Assembly: GCA_022592435.1 (NCBI GenBank)
Contig: JABYQS010000519.1
Span: forward strand, 1-19,551
DNA length: 19,551 nt
Reading direction: 5' to 3'
Source: Cerioporus squamosus
Lineage: Eukaryota > Basidiomycota > Agaricomycetes > Polyporales > Polyporaceae
Part shown: in pieces, positions 1-9,363 of the stretch
How the letters are laid out: each line of letters starts with the position of its first letter
Position numbering within the stretch: the first letter of the stretch is position 1
The notes under the pieces: generated by a model
The model's database searches: none
The model's input: the letters and a program-made list of their open reading frames with translations, nothing else
What the model was told of the DNA's origin: nothing
Translations under genes and position numbers: made by a program

Positions 1-85
1 TGCTGTGGCTCGGTGTGCTGAGGACTGCATGCCCGTTTGAAACCTCTTCTTACGTTCTAGCAGTGCTCAGACCGTATAGTACCTG

Positions 86-2030
86 TCAATACGAACTCAG
101 ATTCAACTCCTCGTCCATCCACGTGGGACACGACGCAGGTGCGATTTCAGCGGCTTTCTGAGAGAACCTGTACCCGTCCGCCTCTTCCTGTGTAAGGAAC
201 CGCACCAACTCTCCAGATGCGTTGTACTCGGACATCTCCGTGAACGATTGCGCCGGATGTCAAGGAGCAGGCGGTCCAGCGGGTATCCCGCTGCTGCGCG
301 CGTCCTCGCTAACCATCGCACGTACGTCGCGTCCTTGAAGGAGGATGTCAGGACGATCGTGGATAACCGCGGGCAGTAGACCTCGGGCGGTCCGGGGAGA
401 TCCGCCGACAGCGGTACCTCCAACGCGGATAGGAAGTCGCGTGCACATGTGGGATGGTGGAGGTCCAACACTACAGTCTCGAGGTGCGGGAGGGCGGGAA
501 AGATGGAAAGGCGCCGCAGCGAGCGACCCCATGCTGCACCGTCCTCGGAGCGGATGTATAACTTCCGGATGCGCGAAAGGAGGGGGAGCTGCGCGAGTGC
601 GGCTCGCAGGGGCTCTAGGAGCTCGTGCTGCACGATTGACTGGCGCGTGAAGTCGCGCCTGAATACCCCCACGTCCACCGAGGTATACTGGCGCCGCGCC
701 GGGCTCACCGCGCGTATGCAGTACACGGTGTTCTTCTTCGTGAGTCGGATAGCTTGGATCGACAGATGTGTTGCCGGGTCGCGGGCTTCCCCCGCCAAGC
801 TCTGCAGGCAGGGCTGGAGCCCGGACGCGAGCACAGTGCTCATGCGCACGATACAGAAGGCGGGAATGGCTAAGAGAGGGAGGATAGAGGACATATAGTG
901 GGTCAGCGGGTCCGGTCCCTGCGGAGGTGGTGTGCGGTAGAGCGGCTCTCGGAGGAAGAGGCGCTCCAAGTTGTTGAGGGGAACTGGGCCGCCGCGCCAG
1001 CCGTCGACAGACAGCGACAGCGCCGGCTGGGATAAGGCGAAGTCGTTGAGGTAGAGCTCCTGGAGCGCGGGAGAACCATTCAAGACCTTCAGCAAGCATT
1101 CCAGTAGGTTGGGTAGAAGCGGAGGCGAGACAACGGCAAGATGGGTGAGGGAGGGGAGGGGTGAGGAAGGGAGCATAGACACCGTATCCAGACGCAGCAT
1201 GCGGAGCTTGGTGCAGCGTCCGCTGAAGAGGTTGACCATATGTGGTGAGGAGTAGACGTAACCTAGAGTGCACTGTTCGATGTTCTCCAGAGGCATAGTC
1301 ACGACAGAGGACAACTTATCCATCTCGGTGACTCCGCCGCAGTTGAAACCATCAATGTAGAGCTCGCGTACCCTATTTCCGGAGAGAAGGAGGAGTGCCA
1401 TAGTGGTGTCGCTTACTCGGCCCTCGATGCAGATGTTGAGCGGGCCACCCTTGCATCTGTCGATGTAGTTATCGTGAAGGGCTTGCGAGACTCTTCGAGT
1501 CCGATCGTAGGCGCACGACCACAGGCTGGAGGTCGAGAGTGCCAAGTCACGCCAGTGACGACATACCGCGGTGATGGGGCACATTTCACGGACATCTACC
1601 ATGCGATGTGAGCGAAATCTCCGCCATAGCGGTCCGATGTGGGTGGCGGCGAGGTCGTCCGGGACCAGAGAAAAGACCAGCGCCATGACTTCGGGAGGAA
1701 GTTGGTTGATCGGTCGGAAGGTGTTGAGCATCAGTCGCACGGTCTTGAACCCTTGACATATCAAGTCGTCGAGAGCCTGTAGCTACTTGTGCGGAGGTCA
1801 ACCGACTGTCATGTCATGCATTTTCCGATGCCCACGTACCTCGGCGGTACTTAGGGCACTGGATCCACATACTATGAGTGTCTATACCATGTCCATCTTG
1901 AAGGTACTCACCTTTGTCCGGCTTGAAAGAGGTCGAGCTCCTCGGAAAGTCCTGCTAGGAATGCGCGGGCACTCTCGAGGAGCCTTGCCCCCGGCGATAC
2001 CAATTGACCCTCCTTGCGAGTTCGAGACAT
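86..2030 (-). CDS. F-box protein with LRR-like repeats, 3' frameshift
   Basis: Three exons on the minus strand: 2030-1912, a 19-nt micro-exon 1858-1840, and 1776 to the stop. Introns are 53 nt (GTGAGT donor) and 63 nt (GTACGT donor), and the phases fit exactly. The ATG at 2030 sits in a CCACCATG context. Residues 15-50 are a helical lead-in. The F-box spans about residues 68-135 (INQLPPEVMALVFSLV, then CRHWRDLALSTSSLW). The rest is leucine-rich and resembles the degenerate LRRs of basidiomycete F-box proteins, which bind Skp1 and select targets for SCF ubiquitin ligases. The frame breaks around 240-260: the open frame ends at 103 with a basic, unlike-family tail, while the next frame continues as ordinary acidic protein (SFTEMSEYNASGELVRFL) to a stop at 86-88. 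One missing base would explain this, giving about 609 residues. It is either a recent lesion or a sequencing error. The family call is secure; the target is unknown. Confidence 0.85.
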
Positions 2031-2406
2031 GGTGGGTGCACCACTCAGTAGACAGGATATATGCGTATCGAGGCAATGCCCGAGTTCAAGATGAAGATCG
2101 CGGTGCAGGTTCAGTCGAGGATACTTAGAGCGAGAGAGCAAACTTAACGCCAGGATATTGCGGTGCTCCCGGCATTTCCCGTAGGCAAGCCAGACGCCGA
2201 GAAATGACTTCATAAAGTCAACATGAAGTAGTGGCCAGGGCACGGCGTTCCGACTTGCGTTCATATACATCATCATGAGAGGACGCACACGAAGTAGTAG
2301 TAGGTAGTAGTCCAGCGTAGCTATGGAGAACAACCAATTTCAATTCCGACGCACGAGATACTTACCGAGCACATCCGTCCGGATTCGGCAAGTCATCGAG
2401 GCTTCG

Positions 2407-3481
2407 ATGTCCGGCATCCAACTGCCTTCCGAGCTGTAAGACCAAGGCAAACCTACCAGGCCATCCGGGATGTCCCCACCTCTTGACCATCAACCACCAC
2501 CTTCTCTCGACTCGACCGTCCTTCCCCCAGGAACCAGCACACCAACCAGCCCATGCGCAGGGTTCTCTTCCCGCTCAACGACACTATCGTTGTCGCGCAG
2601 CCAAGGCTCGCAGAAGACAACTTAAGGCCATCTCGCGTCACCCAAGTGACCTTGAAGGCAGAAGCGTAAGCACAGCGCCGGGGGGGTGGGTAGCATTGTG
2701 ACTGACTGTGATATCAGCTTAGAGAGCGTAGACACAATCACGACGTACTACCTCGTGCGACATGACCTGAGTGTATGCGTCGGAATACTCACCTATGGCT
2801 TCTCTAACACTTCCTTTCCTACAGGAGTTGATTCTGCGGTTGGTCGTGGCGCAACAGCAAAGCCCCGAATCCTTCCCGGAAACTCTATGGTTCGAGGATC
2901 CGCGTTACAGCATCCGCGCTCGTAAGGCCGCAACCTCCATGTTGCGGGATGTCACTGAAGTCATGCAGAATGCCTGTCTTGGAGCTTCGGGAAGCAAGTG
3001 CGATTCCAGTGGGGAGGCGACGACCTCGAGGCTTGCGAGCATAAGTGGACCTTCTGGTTCCGAGCGAAACCGTTCCGGGCGGCTTCCTACAGCGAAGACA
3101 GGAGTGGTTAGCGAGTGCGTCGTATCCCCTACCAACTAACCTATGATAACCCATATTTCAGGGCTGGATCTGTTTCTCGCAGTAAGGGCTACGTCCCGGA
3201 TGAAGGTACTTGTTTGGCTCCAGAAGGCATTCGTACCTGACTCCATGCGGACCGACCGCTCAAATAATGTCCACATGGAGCTTGTATGCGCTCTGACCAA
3301 TGGCCCACGGCCTCCGGGAATAGAATACGACTCCTGGGAGGAGGAAGAAGGTGAGTTCGTTCAGGTTCGTTCGCCGAGGGTCGGGGCGCCGGGGGCGGGC
3401 AAGGCGGGCCCAGGCATGCGCGTCTACCAGTACACCCGCGGCGGACCGGGATACCGTGCGGCCCGGATTGCCGCACGATGA
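2407..3481 (+). CDS. Unrecognised six-exon gene, 257-aa protein
   Basis: Exons 2407-2435, 2531-2665, 2718-2772, 2825-2921, 2969-3106 and 3162-3481 join to 774 nt with every intron phase consistent, and the predicted protein is 257 aa. Introns are 95, 52, 52, 47 and 55 nt with donors GTAAGA, GTAAGC, GTATGC, GTAAGG and GTTAGC. The first exon encodes only MSGIQLPSEL. The protein is globular without a signal peptide or membrane segment. It begins with a polar stretch, then PMRRVLFPLNDTIVVAQPRL, a helical middle, and an aromatic-rich segment (QCLSWSFGKQVRFQW, then CEHKWTFWFRAKPF). It ends with an acidic run (DSWEEEEG) and a Gly/Arg-rich tail. I do not recognise a domain. The last exon contains a GTGAGT at 3350-3355, so the tail may be spliced differently. 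It lies divergent to the F-box gene (376-bp gap) and ends 128 bp before the next start. Splicing is well supported; function is unknown. Confidence 0.75.
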
Positions 3482-3518
3482 CCACAGGGCTTCGTTCGAT
3501 GCACACAGAGGGGTGCGC

Positions 3519-3524
3519 TATAAG
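3519..3524 (+). promoter_or_regulatory. TATA-like element of the dehydratase gene
   Basis: TATAAG lies 86 nt before the ATG at 3610 and just after the upstream stop at 3481. The distance suits a fungal TATA box with a start site about 30 nt downstream. This is a motif match only. Confidence 0.4.
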
Positions 3525-3609
3525 AACACCACGACGGTCATGCTGCTCCAACTCCTCTCTTCGCTTCTCTGCATCCCAGCTCGACGTCTACTGTACAGAG
3601 CCCGCCAGG

Positions 3610-5514
3610 ATGTCGCCCAAGATCACCGGTTACAAGACGCATGGTGCGGTGGTGATGTCTCTCGTGCACCTGGTGGGATGTTGACTCCTGTTTCCAGACG
3701 TCCGCTTTCCCACTTCACTCAGTGGGGATGGCACGGATGCAATGAACACCGATTGCGACTACTCGTCCGCATATGTCAAGTTGTATACTGATTCCGACCT
3801 CACCGGCTATGGGATGACGTTCACGATCGGTCGCGGGAACGACATCGTGTGCAGGGCAATTGAAGAGCTGGCGAAGCGCCTCCTGGGAAAGGATACCGAA
3901 GAGTTGTTCGCGAACATGGGCAAGACGTGGGACTATCTGTGTTCCGACCCGCAGCTGCGCTGGTACGTGCCGTCCCTGTCGCGCCTCTCTTGCTCTCTCC
4001 TGATCATGCGTTGTCGCAGGATTGGACCAGAGAAGGGCGTCATCCACATCGCCTTGGGTGCTGTTGACAATGCTCTGTGGGATATGTTTGCGCGGGCGCG
4101 GGGGAAGCCCCTATGGAAGCTTGTGGTGGACATGACGCCGGTGAGTACCACGCTGTCTGCGCTCCGTGCGTCCCTGCTCACCTGAAGCACCTTCGCAATC
4201 ACAGGAAGAGATCGTGAACGCCACTGCGTTCCGATACATCACAGATGCGCTGACGCGCGAGGAGGCGCTCGCAATGCTCAAGGAGAAGGAGGCGACGCGC
4301 TCGGAGCGCGAAGCGAAGGTTCGCGAGCTGGGTTATCCTGCGTACGTAACGTCCGCCGGATGGCTGGGGTACAGCGACGAGAAGGTTGCACGCCTCACGC
4401 GTGAGGCTGTTCAAGCTGGCTTCAATCACTTCAAGATGAAGGTCGGCGCGGACCGAGACTCCGACCTCCGTCGTGGCAAGATCATCCGCTCGATCATCGA
4501 CGACCCGCAATACCTTCCTGCAGGACACAAGCCGAGGGATCCTAACGGTCCTGAACTTGCGGGAAAGAATGCGGGCCCGACGGGAAGTGTGTTGATGATT
4601 GACGCCAACCAAGTGTGGGACGTCCCGCAGGCGATTGACTACGTCAAGAGCCTTGCGGAGATCAAGCCTTGGTGAGTCTATCGCTGCGGACGAAATGTGA
4701 TCCGCCGGTGTGGTTGGATGTGCTGACAAGCTTTTCGATGGGAGGTTTATCGAAGAGCCGACCGCACCAGATGACATCATCGGACACGCCGCGGTGCGCA
4801 AGGGTCTCAAGCCGTATGGCATCGGTGTCGCGACCGGAGAGCATGCGCACAACCGCATAGTGTTCAAGCAGCTGCTCCAGGCGGATGCCATTGACGTCTG
4901 CCAGATCGACTCATGTCGCCTCGCTGGCGTTAGCGAGGTGCTCAGCGTCCTTCTCATGGCTGCTAAGTGAGTTGCTAACACCGCACTGCGCTCTGTCGGG
5001 TGGGCCGTGTTCTGACTTGGCCCGGCCACTCTCCTAGGTTTGGCGTCACAGTATGTCCACACGCGGGCGGGGTCGGCCTGTGTGAGTATGTGATTCACCT
5101 AAGGTTCGTCCTTCTATTTCCTGCGTAGATCTATGCGACACGTTCTGACGTGAGCGTCGCGAATTTGTGAACTCTACTCCCGTTCACTTGTGGTCTTGCG
5201 TCTGCTGGTCTCGTGCGGTAGTTTGATCGACTACATCGCCGTGTCTGGCTCTATGGAGCGCAATGTCCTGGAGTTCGTTGACCATCTGCACGAGCACTTC
5301 CTGTACCCGTGTTCCATCAACGAGAACGGCCGATACAACGTCCCCAGCAACGAGAAGGAGGGCTACAGGTGCGAGTTTCGGATCGTTTGCATGCCCCCAT
5401 TGACTAATGCCCCTCGCGACGCTCCGCAGCATCGAGATGCACGACAAGAGCATCGCAGAGTACGAATTCCCGGGCGGGTCTTACTGGAAGAGCCGCGGAG
5501 TGGCGCAGGCCTAG
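3610..5514 (+). CDS. L-fuconate dehydratase-like enolase superfamily enzyme (ENOSF1 type)
   Basis: Exons 3610-3643, 3698-3962, 4020-4140, 4205-4671, 4745-4966, 5038-5103, 5222-5368 and 5430-5514 join to 1407 nt, 468 aa. All intron phases fit, and introns are 54-118 nt. The product aligns along its length with the bacterial FucD and human ENOSF1 family, Mg-dependent dehydratases of L-fuconate and related sugar acids in the mandelate racemase subgroup. Landmarks are DVRFPTS (12-18), TIGRGND (54-60), QLRWIGPEKG (97-106), the KxK acid/base pair K217/K219, metal ligands D273 (MIDANQ), E299/E300 (IEEPTAPDD) and E328 (TGEH), and the His-Asp dyad H378 (CPHAGG) with D351 (QID). The C-terminus reads [21 protein letters not shown]. 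About 26 extra residues (around 240-265) lie between the KxK and the first metal ligand compared with bacterial FucD. No other sugar-acid pathway gene is nearby. The family is very secure; the exact substrate is inferred. Confidence 0.93.
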
Positions 5515-6654
5515 GTGGCTTTGGGGGCGTGTCGGGGCACGAAGAGGAAGAAGTACAACTCAAAAATTTGACATGTATGTATTGCATAGCACGAATTTCG
5601 AACTCGCAGCGTCGACCTCCGGTCATCCCATGGTACGTCGTCCATTGCGGAGCGTTCCCTTCTCGCCAAGTCATGGCCCAGATCGTCCGACGTCCGGGGT
5701 TTGGCTGCTCGGCGTAGTCCATGGTTTCGATCCCGCACTAACTCCCAGCTTCACGTCATCCTTGGCACTGACCTGGAGTTTGAGACTGGGGAAGCGGTCG
5801 TACGCAGATGACATGACACCGGTGATCCTGGATTGGTCGTGCCCACAAGCTTAAGTCAGGCACCGCTGCTGCTGCTGCTGCATCGCGGATCGGAGAACCG
5901 GTGTTGAGCCCTCGACGGTCATCGCATCAGCACGCAGCACTCTAAGCTGACACAGACGTGGACGCTGATATCCGTACGACGACGCGAATCAATGTTGCTT
6001 GCGCCCGTCCTATGCAGCCTGGGTCAGCTAGGTGTTTCGTGTGGTGGAGACAGTATGGTCGCACCACCGGGACTTCGTAAGGTCCTTCTCACGGCTTCAC
6101 AACAGGCGTTTGATGACCGGAAACGCCATGCATTGCAGGTGCAACGCAGTTGGGGTGGGCGAGTGGAACGAGTTGGGGTGCAGGCCGAATCTCTGAAGTG
6201 CGATAGCGATCGGAGGTGTCGTGAATGTTGAGTTACGTGCGCACTACGCACTGTGCTTCGACGATCCGGGTATGTACAGTATGTATGAGCGAAGAATGCG
6301 GCATTAGAGTGATTTACGTAGTATGCGATGCCGATGCAGTGATATCGTACATCGTGTATAGTAGTGGTACAATAGAACGTCCCAGAAGTTGGCCGTCGTG
6401 ACTCGTGGAGGGGACAGAAGGGTGTCGTGAGAGCAGAACAAGCAACCAAGAAAGACCACAGGGCGGTCGATAAGTTAAATTCAAAGCGACAGCATCGCAA
6501 TGTAACTGCAACGAGTAAGGCGCGTTGATCCAGAGGACCAGGTTTCGAGTTTCAAGGCCTTGAGGACTCCCGAAGCTCAGCCCATGAGTGTCATCACCTG
6601 CAGTGCGCATAGCAATAGAGGATCTCATCAGCGCCGATCCCACAGGGGGATTGG
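5515..6654. other. Intergenic spacer, no supported gene
   Basis: This 1.1-kb stretch separates the convergent 3' ends of the dehydratase (+) and hydrolase (-) genes. Short open frames exist on both strands, but none has family resemblance or a consistent splice chain. The only simple sequence is a short GCT run near 5865. Confidence 0.6.
5865..5881 (+). repeat. (GCT)n microsatellite
   Basis: Five complete GCT units plus GC in the spacer after the dehydratase gene. It is short and non-coding, and could be length-polymorphic. Confidence 0.8.
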
Positions 6655-7780
6655 TCAGAAGGAGAGAGAGAAAAAGAGCGAACGCACCGCGAGTCGGCCT
6701 ACGAAGACGAGCAGCAGCCTGACGAACTCGTCCCTGTGGTCGACGAAGAGCGCGTGACTGCTCCCCGGCACGACATGCGCCTCCGCGTTGCGGAAGAGCC
6801 GCCGGAGCTCGCGCCCGACTGCTGCGCCATCGACGAGCGCGTCCTCCGCGCCCAGGATGGCGAGCAGTGGCAGTCCGTGCCGTCCCAGCTCGAGCAGCCG
6901 CGCTGGGTCGTGCGTGCGCGAGAGCACATGCGCCGTGACTTCTGCATCTTGCGAGACACTCCGCCCAAGCCAGGATGCCTTGATGGTGTCTGGTATTCGG
7001 GGAGCCGACCCAGCGACGAGCCCATTCACGAAGTCTGTCTTCGCCCTCCCCGAGGTTGCGGTATCGTTAGTCGTGGCCAGTGTCTGCGCGATCTCGAGCA
7101 TCCGCGGGGTGACGAACTGCGCCACCGTCGAGCCCAGGAACAGAAGGGGCGCGATATAGACAATCCCGGCTATCGGGGGCGGGTTGATGTGCGTACAGAT
7201 GTCGGCTACGACCGAGGCTGTTGATCCATTTAAGCATGGTGTCCCGCGTCAGCGTCAGGCGCGAGACGAAGCCCGAGGCCAAGAACAGCGGGCAGACGTA
7301 CCACCGAAACCCCTGCGACAGGTAGTGGATTAATGTCAGCACCCGTCACGTCAGCCTCAAACAGGGCAGGAGAGCACCGTGCAGGTTACAGTACGCACCA
7401 TGCGACTATTATTGGCCTGTGTAGACCGAATGCACCGGCGACGGCGGCGAAGTCGCTCGCATGGCGGGATGCGTCCTGGCTCTCCGCCGTTCTCGTAATC
7501 CCACTCCTGCCATGTGAGCGGAGATCGTAGCGAACCTGTGATTGAAATGAAACGGATTTAGACGGGGCAAGACGCGGAATGCCGTGGATGACCTCGGACT
7601 CACGAGATAGAGGTTGTCGGTGAGCCTTGCGTCCTGGAAGACCTCGTCGTACACCCGACAACATAACGTCGCTTCGTGGATAAACACTACGTGCGGATTC
7701 CGCGGGTCGCCCACCGCCTCCGCATGGATGCGCGTCCCATCAGCGGAGCGAGGGGTTTTGACCACAGTCGCTGGGGGCAT
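6655..7780 (-). CDS. Alpha/beta-hydrolase fold protein lacking the catalytic serine
   Basis: Exons 7780-7604, 7535-7399, an 11-nt micro-exon 7312-7302, and 7217-6655 join to 888 nt, 295 aa. Introns are 68, 86 and 84 nt with donors GTGAGT, GTGCGT and GTACGT. Landmarks of the alpha/beta-hydrolase superfamily are VVFIH (31-35), LYLVRYDLRSHGRSG (57-71), the beta5 strand IIVAW (101-105), VADICTHI, GIVYIAPLLFLG, LLAILGAEDALVD (acid D234) and PGSSHALF (base H263). Position 106, where this family has the nucleophile Ser (WSxGG), is Gly: the spliced codon run is W-G-F-G-A. The usual oxyanion HG motif after the first core strand is HE (H35-E36). Hydrolysis by the standard mechanism is therefore unlikely, although acid and base remain. 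The C-terminal FFSLSF may be altered by an unseen intron. The fold is secure; a non-catalytic role is inferred. Confidence 0.85.
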
Positions 7781-7880
7781 CAATCGGATGATACACGTCG
7801 CTCTCGCGCTCGTGTGGTCTCTGTAATGGGGTTGGAAGGAGGGGGGATGTTGGGTGGCGAGTCATGCAAGAGGAGGTGGA

Positions 7881-7888
7881 TTTATAAG
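7881..7888 (-). promoter_or_regulatory. TATA-like element between divergent starts
   Basis: On the minus strand this reads CTTATAAA, about 100 nt before the hydrolase ATG at 7780. A TTTATAA on the plus strand at the same place could serve the open frame beginning at 7949. Motif evidence only. Confidence 0.4.
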
Positions 7889-7948
7889 GGTGGCAGGCAA
7901 ATCACTCAAATTCCCGTTCTCGGCGAGGGCTCTTAATTGAAGGTGGCC

Positions 7949-8076
7949 ATGTCCGACCGCGACACCGCCACGCTGACAGCCCCAGAGACCCTCTCGCCGA
8001 ACGGACGTGCGTGGGTTGATCTTGCCGGACCCACCCTCATCCGCCGGTTTCGTGTCCTGGAACCCATCGGGAGATT
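7949..8076 (+). CDS. Possible first exon of an unrecognised divergent gene
   Basis: An ATG in the context GGCCATGTC opens 42 codons of ordinary-looking protein: MSDRDTATLTAPETL, then RAWVDLAGPTLIRRFRVL, ending EPIGR plus two bases. It stops exactly at a GTGAGC donor (8077). No downstream exon gives a long continuation: the acceptors at about 8150 and 8204 both run into stops within about 20 codons. It may be a small gene, a truncated one, or chance. It starts 169 bp from the hydrolase start on the other strand, so a shared promoter is possible. Function unknown. Confidence 0.25.
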
Positions 8077-9363
8077 GTGAGCGCAGATTAGATTGGGCGA
8101 TGCGGTGCCATCCCTTCCATCTCGATTGCGCACTGCGTGCTCCATCGACGCCCGAGCGGTTGCGTCTGCGACGCTGCGCCCTGCACGAGTGAGCCCAGGT
8201 TGCAGTGAAGGCGCCACCTGAGTGGTTGGGGCGCGTGCTGAGATGTGCGCTCTCTGATGAGGCTGGGTGCGTTTCGGGCGCACGTTGCGTTAGTAATATG
8301 ATACTCAATTATCGTGCGGGAGCGTCAGGGCGACGTACATATTCGGAGAATAGCTTCACGCGACAAGCCCGAGTCACATCCGGGAAGGACGGCGTCAGGG
8401 AGAACCAAGAAGGACTGGGAAGGCGGAAGGAAGGAGAATTGGCCAAGTTGGTGAACTAGCACCGTGACGAAACCCGCCATGGCCGGTCTCTGGTAGCGCT
8501 GCATTGTGGAAGTTGAGGTCTGGGCGGCGGAGGTTACCGGGTGATGACTATGACTCAAAGTTGTTGAGATGCGGAAGCGAGCCGCAGCACCCTCAGCACC
8601 GTATGGACCGCGGGTGGACCGTGATGATTGGACTGCTTGCGAGATCGCGAGAAACCGCTGAGGCCACACAGGGAGTTACACTCCGCGATCGAGGACATCC
8701 GCCTCTCGCTGCGGGCATCATCTCTCTTGGGTGATCTGCGCCGCCACGATGGTCGGTTTTCCGTATAACAAAAACGCTGGATGATGGAGCTCACCGGAGC
8801 AAGTCGCCATCCATGAAGATAACAAATTGACATCTCCGTGAATGGCTGGCCAAAAAGAACAGGGCTGCGAGCCCGCCCGGCATGAACCGATGCGTACTGG
8901 TGTGGACTATAACGAACTAGGTGCTGAGGCGGAGAGAAGGCACCACCGGCTACCGTGCGAGCCACTGTGAGTGCAGATAGCGTTCGCAGATGTGAAATTC
9001 CGGTCCCGGGGTTTCAACTGCATGAAGGTGCGGCTGAACCGGTACAAGTGATCTAATCAAGACGCAGCGGTCATTAGATGTTGTGGTAACGGTGGCATGC
9101 CATTAGGCGAGCACGTACAGACTCGGAGATGCTCGTGATATGACCATTGTGAGGCGGTCTGCGCGGCCGGTGTCCAAGCCTTAAGTTTGGGCAAGGTGTG
9201 GTAAGCATCCGTCATGGATCCAATCTTGTAGAAGCGCGAAGGCGATTAGCAAGCCAAGTTCAGATTAGGCCGGCATGTGATGACTGTAGAGTGCTCAGGT
9301 AAACCGAGCTGACAACCGGAAGAAACAGGAGACTATCGAACCTTGCACGCGGGGCGCCAGACG
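8077..9363. other. Stretch without a supported gene
   Basis: Short open frames occur on both strands, including one at 8205-8459 (+), but none shows a recognisable family or a chain of in-phase exons. No RNA gene or long repeat was seen by eye. Confidence 0.5.

Noticed and set aside
260..1273. 337-codon open frame on the minus strand overlapping the first F-box gene in another frame
   Set aside because: Composition is Pro/Arg/Ala-rich as expected of a shifted reading of a GC-rich gene, and the F-box frame carries the real motifs.
4199..5098. 299-codon antisense open frame across the dehydratase
   Set aside because: It crosses introns of a gene with full-length family similarity on the other strand and shows no motif of its own.
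5573..5854. 93-codon plus-strand open frame after the dehydratase
   Set aside because: No splice context, promoter, or protein-like pattern; likely 3' flank.
8040..8076. RRFRVLEPIGR resembles the start of a protein-kinase glycine-rich loop
   Set aside because: No downstream exon with the loop glycines, VAIK lysine or catalytic motifs could be found, so a kinase call is not justified.
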